Below are positions 1-10,752 of a stretch of 64,000 nt of DNA, in pieces. Made by a program: the position numbers and the translations under genes. The notes beneath the pieces were generated by a model, which saw nothing but the letters and a program-made list of their open reading frames with translations, ran no database searches and was not told where the DNA came from. The stretch lies in NCBI GenBank assembly GCA_030431455.1, contig JAUIJE010000001.1:558001-622000 (forward strand), given 5' to 3'. The stretch comes from a bacterium. GTDB taxonomy: Bacteria; Myxococcota; UBA727; JAUIJE01. The stretch's first letter is position 1. The number at the start of each line of letters is the position of its first letter.

Positions 1-863
1 GCCACGATGCCGTCGCTGTGGTCGACCCCGGCGAGGTCGTGGTCATCGACAAAGTCATACCGCGTCAGGGAGCTGTGGTAGCCGTCGAACACCCAGTACG
101 CGTTGCCGACCTCCCAGGCGATGCCCACCGCGTTGGGGCTGTTGTGCAGCATGTCCATGTGGCTGGCGTGGCCGCCTTCGAACACCGCGGCGTCGGCCGG
201 CCACAGGGTGGGGCCCATGAAGTCGGCGGGGGTGCCGCCTTGCGACACCGGGCCCTGGGTCTCCTCGTCCTCGTCGTGGGCGGTGGCGAAGTTGGGGAAG
301 GCGGGGTCGTCGGAGAACGCGAGCGCGGAGGGGCGGGCGAGGAAGTGGAAGTTGCCCGGGCCGTTGTAGAGGCCGGCCCCGATCACCGCCGCGGTGGGCT
401 CGAACAGCACGATCACCGCGCTGGCCCCAAAGGTCATGCCCTGGCTGACGATCCAGAGCTGGTCGGGGTTGCGGGGGTGGAACTCGAGGTCGCGGGGGCG
501 GGCGAGACCCACTTCGCCCCCTGCGATCTCGGTGAGCTCGACCTCGTCGATGGAGTGGGTGTAGTTGCCGAGGACCGGGAGGCCGGCGGCGGATTCCGGC
601 TCGCTCTCGGGTTCGGCCTCGGGGCCCGCCTCGGGCTCGGCCTCGGGGCTGGCCTCCGGCTCGTTCACGTCGACGGCGACGCAGTTGTAGTTGTTGGGGT
701 CGCCGGCGTCCTCCCAGTCGTAGCCGTCTTCGCAGAACACCTGGCCGTCTTCGCGGTAGCAGTGGCCGTCCGACGTGCAGAGGTCGTCTTGGCTGGGCGC
801 GGGACACGCGACCAAAAGACAGGCAGAAATGGGGAAAAGCGCGACCGAGAAAAAGCGAATCAT
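1..863 (-). CDS. Secreted lipoprotein, C-terminus beyond the window edge
   Basis: Partial gene: 287 codons are visible and the reading frame runs off the left edge. The ATG at 863 begins a signal peptide with a lipobox (LLVAC, Cys near residue 20), so the product is a predicted lipoprotein. A short Cys-containing segment follows (about residues 28-62), then a Pro/Glu/Ala spacer of repeated EPEAxPEA units (about 68-92). The remainder (LARPRDLEFHP, DQLWIVSQG and later WVFDGYHSSLTRYD) resembles NHL or six-bladed beta-propeller strands. That fold is my inference; no enzyme motif was seen. It lies 131 bp downstream of spoVR on the same strand. A 6-bp dyad (888-902) sits in that gap. Confidence 0.75.
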   Translation of the reverse strand, partial: MIRFFSVALFPISACLLVACPAPSQDDLCTSDGHCYREDGQVFCEDGYDWEDAGDPNNYNCVAVDVNEPEASPEAEPEAGPEAEPESEPESAAGLPVLGNYTHSIDEVELTEIAGGEVGLARPRDLEFHPRNPDQLWIVSQGMTFGASAVIVLFEPTAAVIGAGLYNGPGNFHFLARPSALAFSDDPAFPNFATAHDEDEETQGPVSQGGTPADFMGPTLWPADAAVFEGGHASHMDMLHNSPNAVGIAWEVGNAYWVFDGYHSSLTRYDFVDDHDLAGVDHSDGIV

Positions 864-994
864 GAAAACTCCATCAGACGACTGAAATTCCCTAGCAGGG
901 AAAATCCGGTCTGGCGATGGAGGTCGCGCGCGGTTTCGAGAACGCTCTCGTCGACGGTGGCGCAAATGATCCACCCGGCGACAACCCGCGAAGG

Positions 995-2491
<1,497 letters not shown>

Positions 2492-2804
2492 GGGGCGAGG
2501 GTAGCGGACCTCGTCGCCGGCGGGAAGTCTGAGCCGCAGGGGGCGAAGCGCCTGGCGGCCCGGGGCGGGGCGGGCCAGGGCGCGGGCCGGGCCATCGCCG
2601 GAGCCGGGGCGGCGACAGATTGGCACATCGGACGGGGGCCGACTTGGCCAAACGCGCCAAGCACAGGGCGGCTGTGACCGTGCCCACGTCGAGCGAGACG
2701 CAACCCGCAGGGGTTGGTCATCGTTGCGTCATACAGTGGCATACGGTCTTGCCGCCGCGGATGGATGTGCCACGAAGAGGGGTCCCCACAGGAGGAGGTC
2801 GGCG
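2492..2804. other. Intergenic region between spoVR and a rightward gene
   Basis: About 313 bp between two divergently read genes, so it should hold promoters in both directions. I could not assign a convincing -35/-10 pair. Two near-identical octamers, CATACAGT and CATACGGT, lie in tandem with 10-bp spacing at 2730-2747, shortly before the rightward start, and could be an operator. A good Shine-Dalgarno sequence (GGAGGAGGT, 2791-2799) marks the start at 2805. The rest is featureless GC-rich sequence. Confidence 0.4.
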
Positions 2805-3461
2805 ATGGCGTCAGAAGCAACCGCGAAGTCTGGGTCTGGAAAGAAACTGTTGATGTTTGGGTGTTTGGCCCCGGTCGTCGGGCTCGGGTTGTTGCTCGGC
2901 TTGGGGGCCCTGGTGCGCAACCTCAACGGGGACCTGCACGACGCGGCCGGGCTGTGTGGCGAAGACCTCGCCGACGGGACCTGGGCGCGGGGGGAGGGCG
3001 CGCCGCGGGTGGTGTCGTTTGTGAAGCGCCGGGGCGAGTGGGACTACAACTACAACAATGACATGCCGCGCGAGATCGAACGCGCCGACGGCCTCGACGA
3101 CGCGGACCTTGTGTTGTGTCTCGACGAGGCGACGGTGGAGACGGTGGAGTCGTGTGCGTTCGGGCCCAGCCCGGACAAGGTGGTGGCGGTCTACACCCGC
3201 AAGCAGGAGACGCGCCCCGCGTGGCTGATCGATCCGGCGCGCCGGGTGGTGGTCGCGCGGCAGACGGTGCGCGGTGGTGCACCCGAGGCCTGTCCGGCCG
3301 AGGTCGGCGGCGGCGGCGGCGGCGGCGTGGGCATCAAGGTGTTGGGCATCCCGGTGGCCAGCATCGGCGGCCAAGGCGAGGCGGTGGCCGACAAGACCCT
3401 GCTGGGGTCCCCGGTGGGCAAGCGCCACGTGCGCGAGGCGTTCGCCCAGCTGGCGCGTTGA
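2805..3461 (+). CDS. Hypothetical single-pass membrane protein
   Basis: 218 aa, not recognised. ATG 2805 is chosen because GGAGGAGGT lies 5-6 bp before it; an upstream in-frame extension to 2724 is Arg-rich and lacks a ribosome site. A hydrophobic helix (about residues 17-38, LLMFGCLAPVVGLGLLLGLG) anchors the protein. The rest is presumably periplasmic, with scattered Cys residues and a run of seven glycines near residue 172. It is convergent with the minus-strand genes around it and ends 18 bp from the 3' end of the 3480-3950 gene. Its location inside the SpoVR/DUF444 area may be coincidental. No function is assigned. Confidence 0.7.
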   Translation: MASEATAKSGSGKKLLMFGCLAPVVGLGLLLGLGALVRNLNGDLHDAAGLCGEDLADGTWARGEGAPRVVSFVKRRGEWDYNYNNDMPREIERADGLDDADLVLCLDEATVETVESCAFGPSPDKVVAVYTRKQETRPAWLIDPARRVVVARQTVRGGAPEACPAEVGGGGGGGVGIKVLGIPVASIGGQGEAVADKTLLGSPVGKRHVREAFAQLAR

Positions 3462-3479
3462 GGTCGCGCCCGGCGGCGG

Positions 3480-3950
3480 TCAGCGCGGCGTCGGGGGGGC
3501 GGTCAGCGACGGCCGGCCCGCGTGCCAGGCGGCGAGTCCTTGGGTCTGGACGTCGTCGCGCTCCAGCCAGCTGCGACCGGGGCGTTTGCGCAGCGCGGGG
3601 GTGACCACGTCGAGAAACGCGGTGGTGGCGGGCGGCGCGAGGCCGAGCTGGCGGGCTTGGCGGACGATGTAGCGGCGAACCAAGCGGTTCATGACCAACC
3701 CGGAGCAGGCGAGCGCGAAGTTGAGCGCGGAACGCAACGGCCCCCGCCCAAACACAAACACATTGGCCACGATGAGCAGCAGCAGCCCGGGGACGGCCAA
3801 CCGGCGGAACACCATGGTGTCGTAGAGGATGTCGAGCAAGGCTTGGGCGGTGCGGTCGTCGACGTCGATGGCGCGGACGATCGAGGGCTGGACCGGGACC
3901 CCGCGGGCCACGGCGGTGGAAGGGCTCGAGGGCAGGTCGGGCGCGCCCAC
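3480..3950 (-). CDS. Hypothetical small membrane protein, overlaps the DUF444 stop codon
   Basis: 156 aa with a GTG start. The start overlaps the DUF444 stop by one base (TAGTG), which implies translational coupling. Further upstream in this frame the sequence is only the shadow of DUF444, so GTG 3950 is the sensible start. A hydrophobic segment (LAVPGLLLLIVANVFVFG, about residues 52-69) and a weaker one (LNFALACSGLVMN) suggest one or two membrane helices. The flanking parts are basic (RRYIVRQARQ, RKRPGRS). No family was recognised. By position it belongs to the DUF444 transcription unit and may be a membrane partner of that protein; this is inference only. Confidence 0.65.
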   Translation of the reverse strand: MGAPDLPSSPSTAVARGVPVQPSIVRAIDVDDRTAQALLDILYDTMVFRRLAVPGLLLLIVANVFVFGRGPLRSALNFALACSGLVMNRLVRRYIVRQARQLGLAPPATTAFLDVVTPALRKRPGRSWLERDDVQTQGLAAWHAGRPSLTAPPTPR

Positions 3951-5062
3951 TACCGTCCGGCGGCGAGGAAGTCCTTGATGGACTGGTAGATGCCTTCTTT
4001 GTCTTTGATTTCCGAAGTGACCACGGCCTCGTGGGAGCCGAGGTGTTCGGTCAGGTCCTTGAGGAACTGACCGGACCCGTACGGGGACTCGACCTGGCCG
4101 TAGGAGAACTGGTTGGAAATGGGGAGCAGCCGGTCCTTGAGCACCGAGATGCACAGCCGGGTGTCGTCGATGGACCAGTTGTCGCCGTCGGAGAAATGGA
4201 ACGGGTAGATGTTCCAGTCTTGGGCGGGGTAGTCGGCGTCGATGATGTCCGCGCACAGCCGGTACGCCGAGCTGATCATGGTCCCACCCGATTCGCGGGT
4301 GTGGAAGAACGTGTCGCGGTCGACCTCTTTGGCCACCGCGTCGTGGATGATGTAGCGCGACTCGAGACCGTCGTAGTTGCGGCGCAACCAGGTGTCGAGC
4401 CAGAAGCTCTCGATGCGCACGATCTCTTTTTGTTCTTCGCCCATCGAACCGGACACGTCCATCATGTAGATGATCACCGCGTTGGCTTGCGGCTTCTCGT
4501 CGATGCGCCAGGTGCGGTATCGCCGGTCGTCACGAATGGGGATGATCACCGGGCGGTTGGCGTCGTACGCCCCCATCGAAATCTGTCGTCGCAGCGCGGC
4601 CTTGAACGTGCGCTTGAAGTGCCGCAGCGACTCGGGCCCGACGTTGGTCACGCCCGAGTAGCGGATGCGGTCGGTGACAAGCTTGGACCCGCGGGGCTCG
4701 ATGCGCGGCAACTCCAGCTCTTCGCCGAGCATGTCCGCGAGCTCGTCGAGGGACACGTCGACCTCGAGGCTGTGCTCGCCGGGGTCTTGGCCCGCTTCGC
4801 CAGGGCCGCCCTGGCCGTCGCCGGGCTCGCCCCCGGACACGGGGTCGCCGGGTTGGCCATCGCCCTGGCCCACGCCGCCCTGCTGCTGCCCGCCAAAGCG
4901 AAACCGGGGGAGGTCGATGCGGGGCACGGGGATGGTGATGGTGTCCTTGCCCTGCTTCCCGATGAGCTCGCCCTTTTTGACGTAGTTCTTCAGGTTCGAC
5001 TTGATTTTGCCGCGGACAATGTCCTTGAACCGGGCGTGGTCGTTCTTGATGCGCAGGGACAC
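3950..5062 (-). CDS. yeaH: DUF444 / YeaH-YhbH family protein with vWA-like MIDAS
   Basis: 370 aa. The N-terminus ([20 protein letters not shown], then [15 protein letters not shown]) matches the YeaH/YhbH family. A Gly/Gln/Asp-rich linker (about residues 57-96) separates it from a vWA-like C-terminal domain. The metal site is intact: D202-x-S204-G-S206, T261 in SGGTMISS and D292 in FSDGDNW. Family members are co-expressed with PrkA and SpoVR in stationary phase and starvation. The start is GTG 5062, with GAGGT 4-5 bp upstream. A rho-independent terminator (5099-5132) stands just before it on the same strand, so either this gene has a promoter in the remaining ~37 bp or it depends on read-through. 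Confidence 0.93.
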   Translation of the reverse strand: MSLRIKNDHARFKDIVRGKIKSNLKNYVKKGELIGKQGKDTITIPVPRIDLPRFRFGGQQQGGVGQGDGQPGDPVSGGEPGDGQGGPGEAGQDPGEHSLEVDVSLDELADMLGEELELPRIEPRGSKLVTDRIRYSGVTNVGPESLRHFKRTFKAALRRQISMGAYDANRPVIIPIRDDRRYRTWRIDEKPQANAVIIYMMDVSGSMGEEQKEIVRIESFWLDTWLRRNYDGLESRYIIHDAVAKEVDRDTFFHTRESGGTMISSAYRLCADIIDADYPAQDWNIYPFHFSDGDNWSIDDTRLCISVLKDRLLPISNQFSYGQVESPYGSGQFLKDLTEHLGSHEAVVTSEIKDKEGIYQSIKDFLAAGR

Positions 5063-5098
5063 ACGGACCTCGACGAGAAAGGTCCTTATTCATACCGG

Positions 5099-5132
5099 AA
5101 AAAAAGCGGGGTGACCACCATGGCCACCCCGC
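5099..5132 (-). terminator. Rho-independent terminator between the Cys-repeat lipoprotein and DUF444
   Basis: On the minus strand an 8-bp stem (GCGGGGTG / CACCCCGC; plus-strand positions 5106-5113 and 5125-5132) extends by three more pairs after one mismatch. It is followed by seven Us (A-run at 5099-5105). It lies 47 bp after the stop of the 5179-6168 gene and only 37 bp before the DUF444 start codon. Confidence 0.8.
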
Positions 5133-5178
5133 CCCCCCAAGGCCATCGGGTGCGGGCCTCGGCAAGAACTCAAACCCG

Positions 5179-6168
5179 CTACATTTGGGGCTCGTCGGGG
5201 CCGCCCGACTGGCCGGGACCGCCCATGCCCTCGTCGCCTTCGCCCTCGTCATCGCACGGCGCGGGGGGCACATCGTCCGACACGCAGTCGGCGTGGGCCT
5301 CGAGCAACGCTTCGTCGCCGGTCAGCTCGAACAGGATCAACAGCTCATCGCAGGGATCGCCCGTGCACTGCGCGTGTTGTTCGAGGAACGCGGGGTCCTG
5401 GGTCTGTTCGAACATCAACAAGAACTCGTCACACGGGTCTTGCCCCGGCTCGCCACAGTCTTCGACCACCTCGACCGCGCCATCGGGTCCCATCACCTCG
5501 TAGACCGTGCAGGGGCTGTCCCCCACACATTGGGCGTGGGCCTCGAGCAAGGACTCGTCCCCGGTCATCTCGAACAGGATGAGCAGCTCGTCGCAGGGAT
5601 CCCCGGTGCAGGCCGCGTGGTGGTCGAGGAACGCCGGGTCCTGGGTGCGCTCGAACATCAGCAGGTACTCGTCGCAGGGGTCCTCGGTGGGCTGGTCACA
5701 CCACTCGACGATCTCGACTTCGCCGTCGTCCCCCATGATTTCATGGGCTTCGCAGGGGACGGGGGCATCGCCGATGCATTGGGCGTGGGCGTCGAGCAGA
5801 GACTCGTCGCCGGTGGCCTCGAACAGGACGAGCAGCTCGTCGCAAGGATCCCCGGTGCAGGCGGCGAAGTGGTCGAGCAGCGCGGGGTCTTGGGTTTGTT
5901 CGTAGAGCACCAAAAACGCGTCACAGGGTTGGTCTTCGTCGGGCGCGTCCATCCCCGGGTCATCTCCGTCGGGGGGCGCGGGGGGCTCGTCGCGCTCGGT
6001 CGGGCCATCGCGCGGGGGCGGGGCCTCCCCGTCGCCGGCGTGGTCATCGAGTTGTTCGGCGAGCAGGGCGAGCTCGTCCTCGAGCTGGTCGAGGTCGATC
6101 TCGACGTCACAGGCGGTGGTGAACGACAAGGCCAAGGCCAAGCCGATGGTGGTGTGCAGTCTGCGCAT
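5179..6168 (-). CDS. Secreted protein of 27-residue Cys repeats
   Basis: 329 aa. The signal peptide ends in FTTAC (Cys 20), a weak lipobox, so lipoprotein status is likely but not certain. An acidic/Pro-rich spacer follows to about residue 80. Six copies of an exactly 27-residue unit come next (81-107, 108-134, 164-190, 191-217, 245-271, 272-298), pattern PCDexLxxFExTxDxxLLxxHAxCxGD, each with two Cys 22 residues apart. Pairs of units are separated by a conserved 27-29-residue spacer (CxxxEIMGxDGxVEIVE) that carries its own Cys pair 18 apart. The C-terminus is Gly/Asp/Glu-rich. The family was not recognised. Regular Cys spacing suggests disulfide-stabilised helical hairpins outside the cytoplasm. 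A terminator follows. Confidence 0.85.
   Translation of the reverse strand: MRRLHTTIGLALALSFTTACDVEIDLDQLEDELALLAEQLDDHAGDGEAPPPRDGPTERDEPPAPPDGDDPGMDAPDEDQPCDAFLVLYEQTQDPALLDHFAACTGDPCDELLVLFEATGDESLLDAHAQCIGDAPVPCEAHEIMGDDGEVEIVEWCDQPTEDPCDEYLLMFERTQDPAFLDHHAACTGDPCDELLILFEMTGDESLLEAHAQCVGDSPCTVYEVMGPDGAVEVVEDCGEPGQDPCDEFLLMFEQTQDPAFLEQHAQCTGDPCDELLILFELTGDEALLEAHADCVSDDVPPAPCDDEGEGDEGMGGPGQSGGPDEPQM
5275..5928 (-). repeat. Tandem 81-bp repeat units in two-unit sets
   Basis: DNA encoding the six 27-residue Cys units and two spacers of the lipoprotein gene. The repeats are similar but not identical at DNA level (for example, the shared segment CTCGTCGCAGGGATC recurs), consistent with intragenic duplication followed by drift. 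Confidence 0.8.
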
Positions 6169-6388
6169 GTGTTTGCTTCTCCTTCACCCGACGCGATGTG
6201 CATGAGCAATCGCCGTGCCGGCGCGACCGGCGCGTGGGGAAGTCAGAAACCCATCGAGGTGTGGCTTCGAGGTCGCAGGTGGGGTGGCGCAAAAGCGCCT
6301 TTGTGCAGGGCGACGGTCTCACCTGTGACCAAGCCCAAAGATCGGGGCAGATCCGATGACGGATCGGGTCGGCTCGCGCCAAGGGGGC

Positions 6389-7129
6389 TCACGCCAAGGG
6401 CCGGTCCCCTCGTCGGAGAACGCCGTTGGCAAAGAGGACCCAGAGCACGCCGGTGCCGAGGATGGCCACCGACACCGTGCCGATGAGCGCGCCCCAGAGA
6501 TACTCGTGGCCGCCGAGGGCCGTGGCCACCCGGGTGATGTCCGACGCGAGGAGCTGGCCGTTGCCGGGGTCGACCTTGTCGGTCTCGAACAGGTAGTCCC
6601 CGCGGCTGAATACATTCATGGATAGCTTCGCGGCCAGGAACAGCAGCAGGGTCTGGGCGAATGCCCGGCCCTTGATCGCCACCACCACGAACAGCAGCGC
6701 CAAAGGCGCGAGCCCGAGCCAGCCGGCGGTCCCGTCGACGAACACCACCAAGAGCACCCCGAGCACAACCCCGGTGAGGAGCAGGCCGATGCGGGACAAG
6801 CCGGCCCGCGCGGCGAAGAAGAACAGCCCGAACGCGGCCACCGCCGGGCCGAGCAAGCCGCCCGCGCACACGATGGCGTCGGCGACCCCGGCCGGCGATC
6901 CGGTGTGGGCCACGCCGCCGCCTCCCGAGAACAGCTCGAGTCCCGAGAAGGTCCCGCCGACGAGCAGCGCGGACAAGCCGTGGCCCATCTCGTGGGTGAA
7001 GGTGTCGAACAACAACAGCGGCCAGCCGAGCAAGCCCCCGAGCGGGAGCCAGGGCAACAGCAGGGTCAGCGCCACCGCGCTGGTCACGCTCCAGAGCAGG
7101 GCCCGTTGGTGGCGGTCGAGGTCGCCCAT
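6389..7129 (-). CDS. M50B-like membrane metalloprotease family protein
   Basis: 246 aa, polytopic, with about six hydrophobic helices. A zinc-protease signature HEMGH (H46-E47-x-x-H50) sits in the second hydrophobic region after FDTFT, as in peptidase M50B-like (YugP/S2P-related) proteins. A possible third ligand would be the Asp in FVDGTAG; this is a guess. ATG 7129 is chosen. A GTG at 7177, immediately after the upstream stop, would add 16 non-hydrophobic residues and cannot be excluded. It is the fourth gene of an apparent prkA operon (prkA, lipoprotein, unknown protein, this gene) with very short spacers. Intramembrane proteolysis tied to the stress kinase is an inference from that linkage. 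Confidence 0.8.
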   Translation of the reverse strand: MGDLDRHQRALLWSVTSAVALTLLLPWLPLGGLLGWPLLLFDTFTHEMGHGLSALLVGGTFSGLELFSGGGGVAHTGSPAGVADAIVCAGGLLGPAVAAFGLFFFAARAGLSRIGLLLTGVVLGVLLVVFVDGTAGWLGLAPLALLFVVVAIKGRAFAQTLLLFLAAKLSMNVFSRGDYLFETDKVDPGNGQLLASDITRVATALGGHEYLWGALIGTVSVAILGTGVLWVLFANGVLRRGDRPLA

Positions 7130-7177
7130 GGCGTCACGGTAGGGTCGCCCGCGGGCGCCGGCAAGGGCGCGCCACAC

Positions 7178-7924
7178 CTACAAGCGGGCCTCGTCACGCC
7201 GAACAAAATCGGGGGAACAAAAGGGGCAGCGACATTGTTGTTCGACCCCGGCCTCGACCGCGGCGAGGTAGGTCTCGGCCAAGCGGGCGGCGACATCGGG
7301 CAGTTGCTCGTCGAGGGCGGCGTCGACCTCGAGCCAGGTGTGCTGGTCTTTGTGCGGCCGGTAGGCGGGGTTCCAGTCGCTGCCGTCGATCCATTGGGCG
7401 TAGCCATGCCCGCCGTGGAGCGGGAAGAATCGCTCGGGCGTGTCGCGGGCCATGGCCGGCCCGGGGACAAAACCGCAGGTGGCGAGGTCGGCGCGCAAGG
7501 GTTCGCTCAGCGGGTCTTGCCAATAAAAGCCGTACCAGTGCGCGCACACCTGGGCCGTGACCTCGGCCAGCCCGGCACAGCCGGAAAAGCCCACCTGGAA
7601 AAAGATGCGGCGCTCGCCGTCCTCGTCTTCCTCGGCGGTGAGGGCGGCCCGCGCGGGGCCGGCCCGCAGGTAGTCGCGCACCGCGCGCTGGGCGGGGTCG
7701 GGGTCCAAAAAGCGCCGCTCGATGTAGCGCTGGAAGGCGCGCGGGACTTCGTCGAGGGCGGCCACGTCGGGGAGGTGGGCGAGGCGCTTGGTGCCGAACT
7801 GCTCCCAGCGGGGCCCGGCGGTGCGGGTGCGTCCCAACAGGCGGTCGAGGAAACCGGGGGACACCTCCCGGGCGTCCAGCAATGTTTCTGTTTCGCCTTC
7901 GGCGACGAACGCGGCGCCTCCCAC
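7178..7924 (-). CDS. Hypothetical soluble protein with C-terminal CxCPFC motif
   Basis: 248 aa with a GTG start lying 3 bp after the stop of the preceding lipoprotein gene, hence part of the prkA operon. No signal peptide or membrane helix was seen. Visible features are an acidic/charged N-terminal half, a central [19 protein letters not shown] region with two Cys, many aromatic residues ([24 protein letters not shown]), and a terminal [12 protein letters not shown] cluster that could bind metal. The family was not recognised. The stop is directly adjacent to a possible GTG start of the next gene. Confidence 0.75.
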   Translation of the reverse strand: MGGAAFVAEGETETLLDAREVSPGFLDRLLGRTRTAGPRWEQFGTKRLAHLPDVAALDEVPRAFQRYIERRFLDPDPAQRAVRDYLRAGPARAALTAEEDEDGERRIFFQVGFSGCAGLAEVTAQVCAHWYGFYWQDPLSEPLRADLATCGFVPGPAMARDTPERFFPLHGGHGYAQWIDGSDWNPAYRPHKDQHTWLEVDAALDEQLPDVAARLAETYLAAVEAGVEQQCRCPFCSPDFVRRDEARL

Positions 7925-7927
7925 CGG

Positions 7928-8614
7928 CTACTCGCGCACCGCGGGGCGGAGGTAGTTGTTCACCACGTATTCGGCCCCGCGGCGGAACAGCTCTTCGTAG
8001 AACGCTTTGGTCTCGGCCGGCGTCAGCAGGTTGAGCGTGTTGTAGAACGCCTCCCGTCCGCCCCCGAGGTCGACCCGATCGGGGCCGGCCACCGCGAGGG
8101 CGAGCTCGGCCACGGGGACGCTGTAGCGCGCGGCCCCGCGAAAGACCGCGTCGTCGGTGGCGCAGTCCTGGAGCACGAGGTTGGTGTGGACAAACGCGCG
8201 GCCGCCCGTGTCTTCGGAAAACCGCGCGCCGAAGGCGTACACGTAGACCTCCGCGGCCATTTCACAATCGTCCGCGCCGGCGGGCCGAAGGCCCACCCGG
8301 GTCGACTCTGTGCGCAGGCTGGCCGCGAACAGGTCGGTCAGGGTCTGGCCGTCGAGCACATCGGCCGAGTCCTGTTGGTGGTCGTTGCTGCGCAGGTCGC
8401 TTTCGATCTTGTTGCCCGCGGCGTCGATGAGCGCGCCGGCGAGGCCGTGGCGTCGGAAATAGCGGCCGTTGCGTCCGGCGATGTCGGGGCCGTCGCTGGT
8501 GACGGTCACCTTCAGGAAGGTCTTGGCCCCGGGACGAAAATGCGGCTCGGGGGTGGTCGCGCAGGACCCACCCCCGAGGAGCACGAGGAGCACCCCCAGA
8601 CGCGCCAGCCGCAT
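7928..8614 (-). CDS. Hypothetical lipoprotein downstream of prkA
   Basis: 228 aa. The signal peptide has a lipobox-like end (LGGGSC, Cys 18), so export and lipid anchoring are predicted. The mature part looks like a compact mixed alpha/beta domain ([36 protein letters not shown]) with two internal Cys. The family was not recognised. It starts 3 bp after the prkA stop and ends 3 bp before the next start, so it is very probably co-transcribed and perhaps translationally coupled with the kinase gene. Confidence 0.78.
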   Translation of the reverse strand: MRLARLGVLLVLLGGGSCATTPEPHFRPGAKTFLKVTVTSDGPDIAGRNGRYFRRHGLAGALIDAAGNKIESDLRSNDHQQDSADVLDGQTLTDLFAASLRTESTRVGLRPAGADDCEMAAEVYVYAFGARFSEDTGGRAFVHTNLVLQDCATDDAVFRGAARYSVPVAELALAVAGPDRVDLGGGREAFYNTLNLLTPAETKAFYEELFRRGAEYVVNNYLRPAVRE

Positions 8615-8617
8615 CCG

Positions 8618-10678
8618 CTATTCCCCTTTGGCATCCCCGCGCGCGAAGATCGAGGCCACGAAGTTGAGCACGTCGGTGGCGCTCTCGTCGTTGTAGCCGT
8701 AGTTCTTGATCAGGCGCTGTTTGACGATGTCGATCTTGGCCTGGGTCTCGCGGTCGACGACGTTGGACACCAGGGTGGTGAGCTTGATGGTGTCCTTTTG
8801 GTCCTCGAACAACTTGAGCTCGAGGGCTTTGTGCAGCCGCTCATTGGTCCGGTAGTCGAACTTCTTGCCCTCCACCGCCAGGGCCCCGATGTAGTTCATG
8901 ATTTCGCGGCGGAAGTCATCCTTGCGCGACTCGGGGATGTCGATCTTCTCCTCGATGGAGCGCATCAAACGCTCATCGGGCTCCTCGTCTTGGCCGGTGT
9001 ATTTGTTCTTCACCCGTTCTTTCTGGGTATAGGCCTTCACGTTGTCGATGTAGTTGGCGCAGAGCTTGCCGATGGCGTCCTCGTCGGCGGAGATGGCGCG
9101 CTGGACTTCGTTCTTGACGATGTCTTCGTACTCCTGGCGGACCACCTGCAACAGCTCGGTGTAGCGCTTGCGGTCGTCCTCGTTGGTGATCAGGGTGTTG
9201 GTCTTGAGGCCGCCCTCCATCTCGTTGAGCACAAGGAAGGGGTTGATGCTGGTGTCGCTCTTGTCGCTCACCAGGGCATTGGAGATCTTGTCCTGCACAT
9301 AGCGGGCGCTGATGCCGTTCATGCCTTCTTCGCGCGCGGTCTTGCGCAGCTCCTTGACGCTGTCCTCGGTGAAACCAGGCAGGCTCTTGCCGTCGTAGAG
9401 CTTGAGCTTTTGCATCAAGGTGAGGTTGTGGCCCTTGGGCTCCTCGAGACGGGTGAGCACCGCCCACATCGCGGCCATCTCGATGGTGTGGGGGGCGATG
9501 TGTTTTCCGCGGATGGTCTCGTTGTTGTAGTCCTTTTGGTAGATGCGGACTTCTTGGCTCAGCTTGGTGATGTAGGGGACGTCGATCTTCACCGTCCGGT
9601 CCCGCAACGCCTCCATGAACTCGTTGGACAAGAGCTTCTGGTACTCAGCCTCATTGGTGTGCCCGATGATGACCTCGTCGATGTCGGTCTGGGCAAACTT
9701 CTTGGGCTTGATTTTGTGCTCTTGGGTGGCCCCGAGGAGGTCGTACAGGAACGCCACGTCGAGCTTGAGGATCTCGATGAACTCGATGATCCCGCGGTTG
9801 GCCACGCAGAACTCCCCGTCGAAGTTGAACGCGCGGGGGTCGGAGTCTGAGCCGAACTCCGCGATCTTCCGGTAGTTGATGTCGCCGGTGAGCTCGGTGG
9901 AGTCCTGGTTCTTCTCGTCTTTGGGCTGGAACGTGCCCACCCCTTTGCGGTCCTTTTCCGAGAGGATGAGGCGCTTGACCCGCACGTGGCCGAGCACCTT
10001 GGACAGGTCGCCCTTGTAGTGCTCCATCAGCAGCCGCTGGATGTACCGGCTCGAGGGGTTGAGGTCGCCCTTGATGCGCACCGGCTGGTCGTCGGAGCCG
10101 ATGCCGAGCTTTTGCAATGCTTGTGCACGCATGTCCCAGGGGATGAGCTTGAGGGGGTCTTCGTTCATGGGGTCGGGCACGACGTCGGCCCCGCCCGAGA
10201 TGTGAGAGAGCGTCTCGGGGATGTGCCACTCGAACGAATAGAGCTTGCCCGCGTCGGTGGCGGAGTAGTGCTCGAGCCCTTTTTTCAACAACCGCGCGAT
10301 GGTCGACTTGGAGCTGCCCACCGGCCCGTGCAGGAGGATGACGCGCTTTTCGGTGCCGTAGCCCATCGCCGCGCTCTTGAGCACGTTGACCAAGCGCATC
10401 AGGGGGATGTCGAGACCGAAGATCGCGTCCTTGCCCCCGTCGAACGGGTCGTCGAAGAACGGGTAGTGCACCACCTTCTTTTTGGAGTCGATGTACTCTT
10501 CGCGGCCGTAGGACAGCACCATGTCGTGCACACGCTGGAACGCGGTGCGGGAAACGCGCGGGTCTTGCTTCACAATGCCGAGGTATTCCTCGAACGTGCC
10601 CTCCCAGTGGAGGTTCTGGTACTCCTCGCGGTCTTGGAGGCTGGCGATGGTGGCGACGAAAGAATCGGGGGTGCTCAC
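8618..10678 (-). CDS. prkA: PrkA serine protein kinase
   Basis: 686 aa, near the family norm (about 640-690). PrkA (YeaG in E. coli) combines an AAA-type N-terminal module with a C-terminal kinase-like domain. It is linked to sporulation, starvation and stationary-phase signalling, and some homologues have been reported to act as AAA+ protease. The Walker A region is clear ([10 protein letters not shown], about residues 117-126), as are family blocks [19 protein letters not shown] and [13 protein letters not shown] 10678 is chosen because CTGGAG lies 6 bp upstream and the family N-terminus ([19 protein letters not shown]) begins there; the 228 upstream in-frame codons are the shadow of the next gene. 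It heads a tight operon with a lipoprotein, a CxCPFC protein and an M50-like protease. Confidence 0.95.
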   Translation of the reverse strand: MSTPDSFVATIASLQDREEYQNLHWEGTFEEYLGIVKQDPRVSRTAFQRVHDMVLSYGREEYIDSKKKVVHYPFFDDPFDGGKDAIFGLDIPLMRLVNVLKSAAMGYGTEKRVILLHGPVGSSKSTIARLLKKGLEHYSATDAGKLYSFEWHIPETLSHISGGADVVPDPMNEDPLKLIPWDMRAQALQKLGIGSDDQPVRIKGDLNPSSRYIQRLLMEHYKGDLSKVLGHVRVKRLILSEKDRKGVGTFQPKDEKNQDSTELTGDINYRKIAEFGSDSDPRAFNFDGEFCVANRGIIEFIEILKLDVAFLYDLLGATQEHKIKPKKFAQTDIDEVIIGHTNEAEYQKLLSNEFMEALRDRTVKIDVPYITKLSQEVRIYQKDYNNETIRGKHIAPHTIEMAAMWAVLTRLEEPKGHNLTLMQKLKLYDGKSLPGFTEDSVKELRKTAREEGMNGISARYVQDKISNALVSDKSDTSINPFLVLNEMEGGLKTNTLITNEDDRKRYTELLQVVRQEYEDIVKNEVQRAISADEDAIGKLCANYIDNVKAYTQKERVKNKYTGQDEEPDERLMRSIEEKIDIPESRKDDFRREIMNYIGALAVEGKKFDYRTNERLHKALELKLFEDQKDTIKLTTLVSNVVDRETQAKIDIVKQRLIKNYGYNDESATDVLNFVASIFARGDAKGE

Positions 10679-10752
10679 AAACAACTCCAGATGACAAAGC
10701 CGGTGCGGCTGGACCCGCTGGTTGTAGCACAGCCCGCCCCAGGGGCGGGGGG

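Noticed and set aside
888-902. 6-bp dyad downstream of spoVR as a terminator
   Set aside because: The stem is short and AT-poor in flanking U residues; more likely chance or a minor operator.
5275-5928. Regular repeats as a CRISPR array
   Set aside because: The repeats are in frame within a secreted protein, diverge from each other and have no unique spacers.
6905-9850. 981-codon plus-strand frame over the prkA region
   Set aside because: Antisense shadow of prkA and its operon; PrkA motifs on the minus strand are decisive.
10733-10749. GC hairpin after the sorting-tail gene as a terminator (CCCGCCC/GGGCGGG)
   Set aside because: On the minus strand no U-run follows the stem, so intrinsic termination is not supported.
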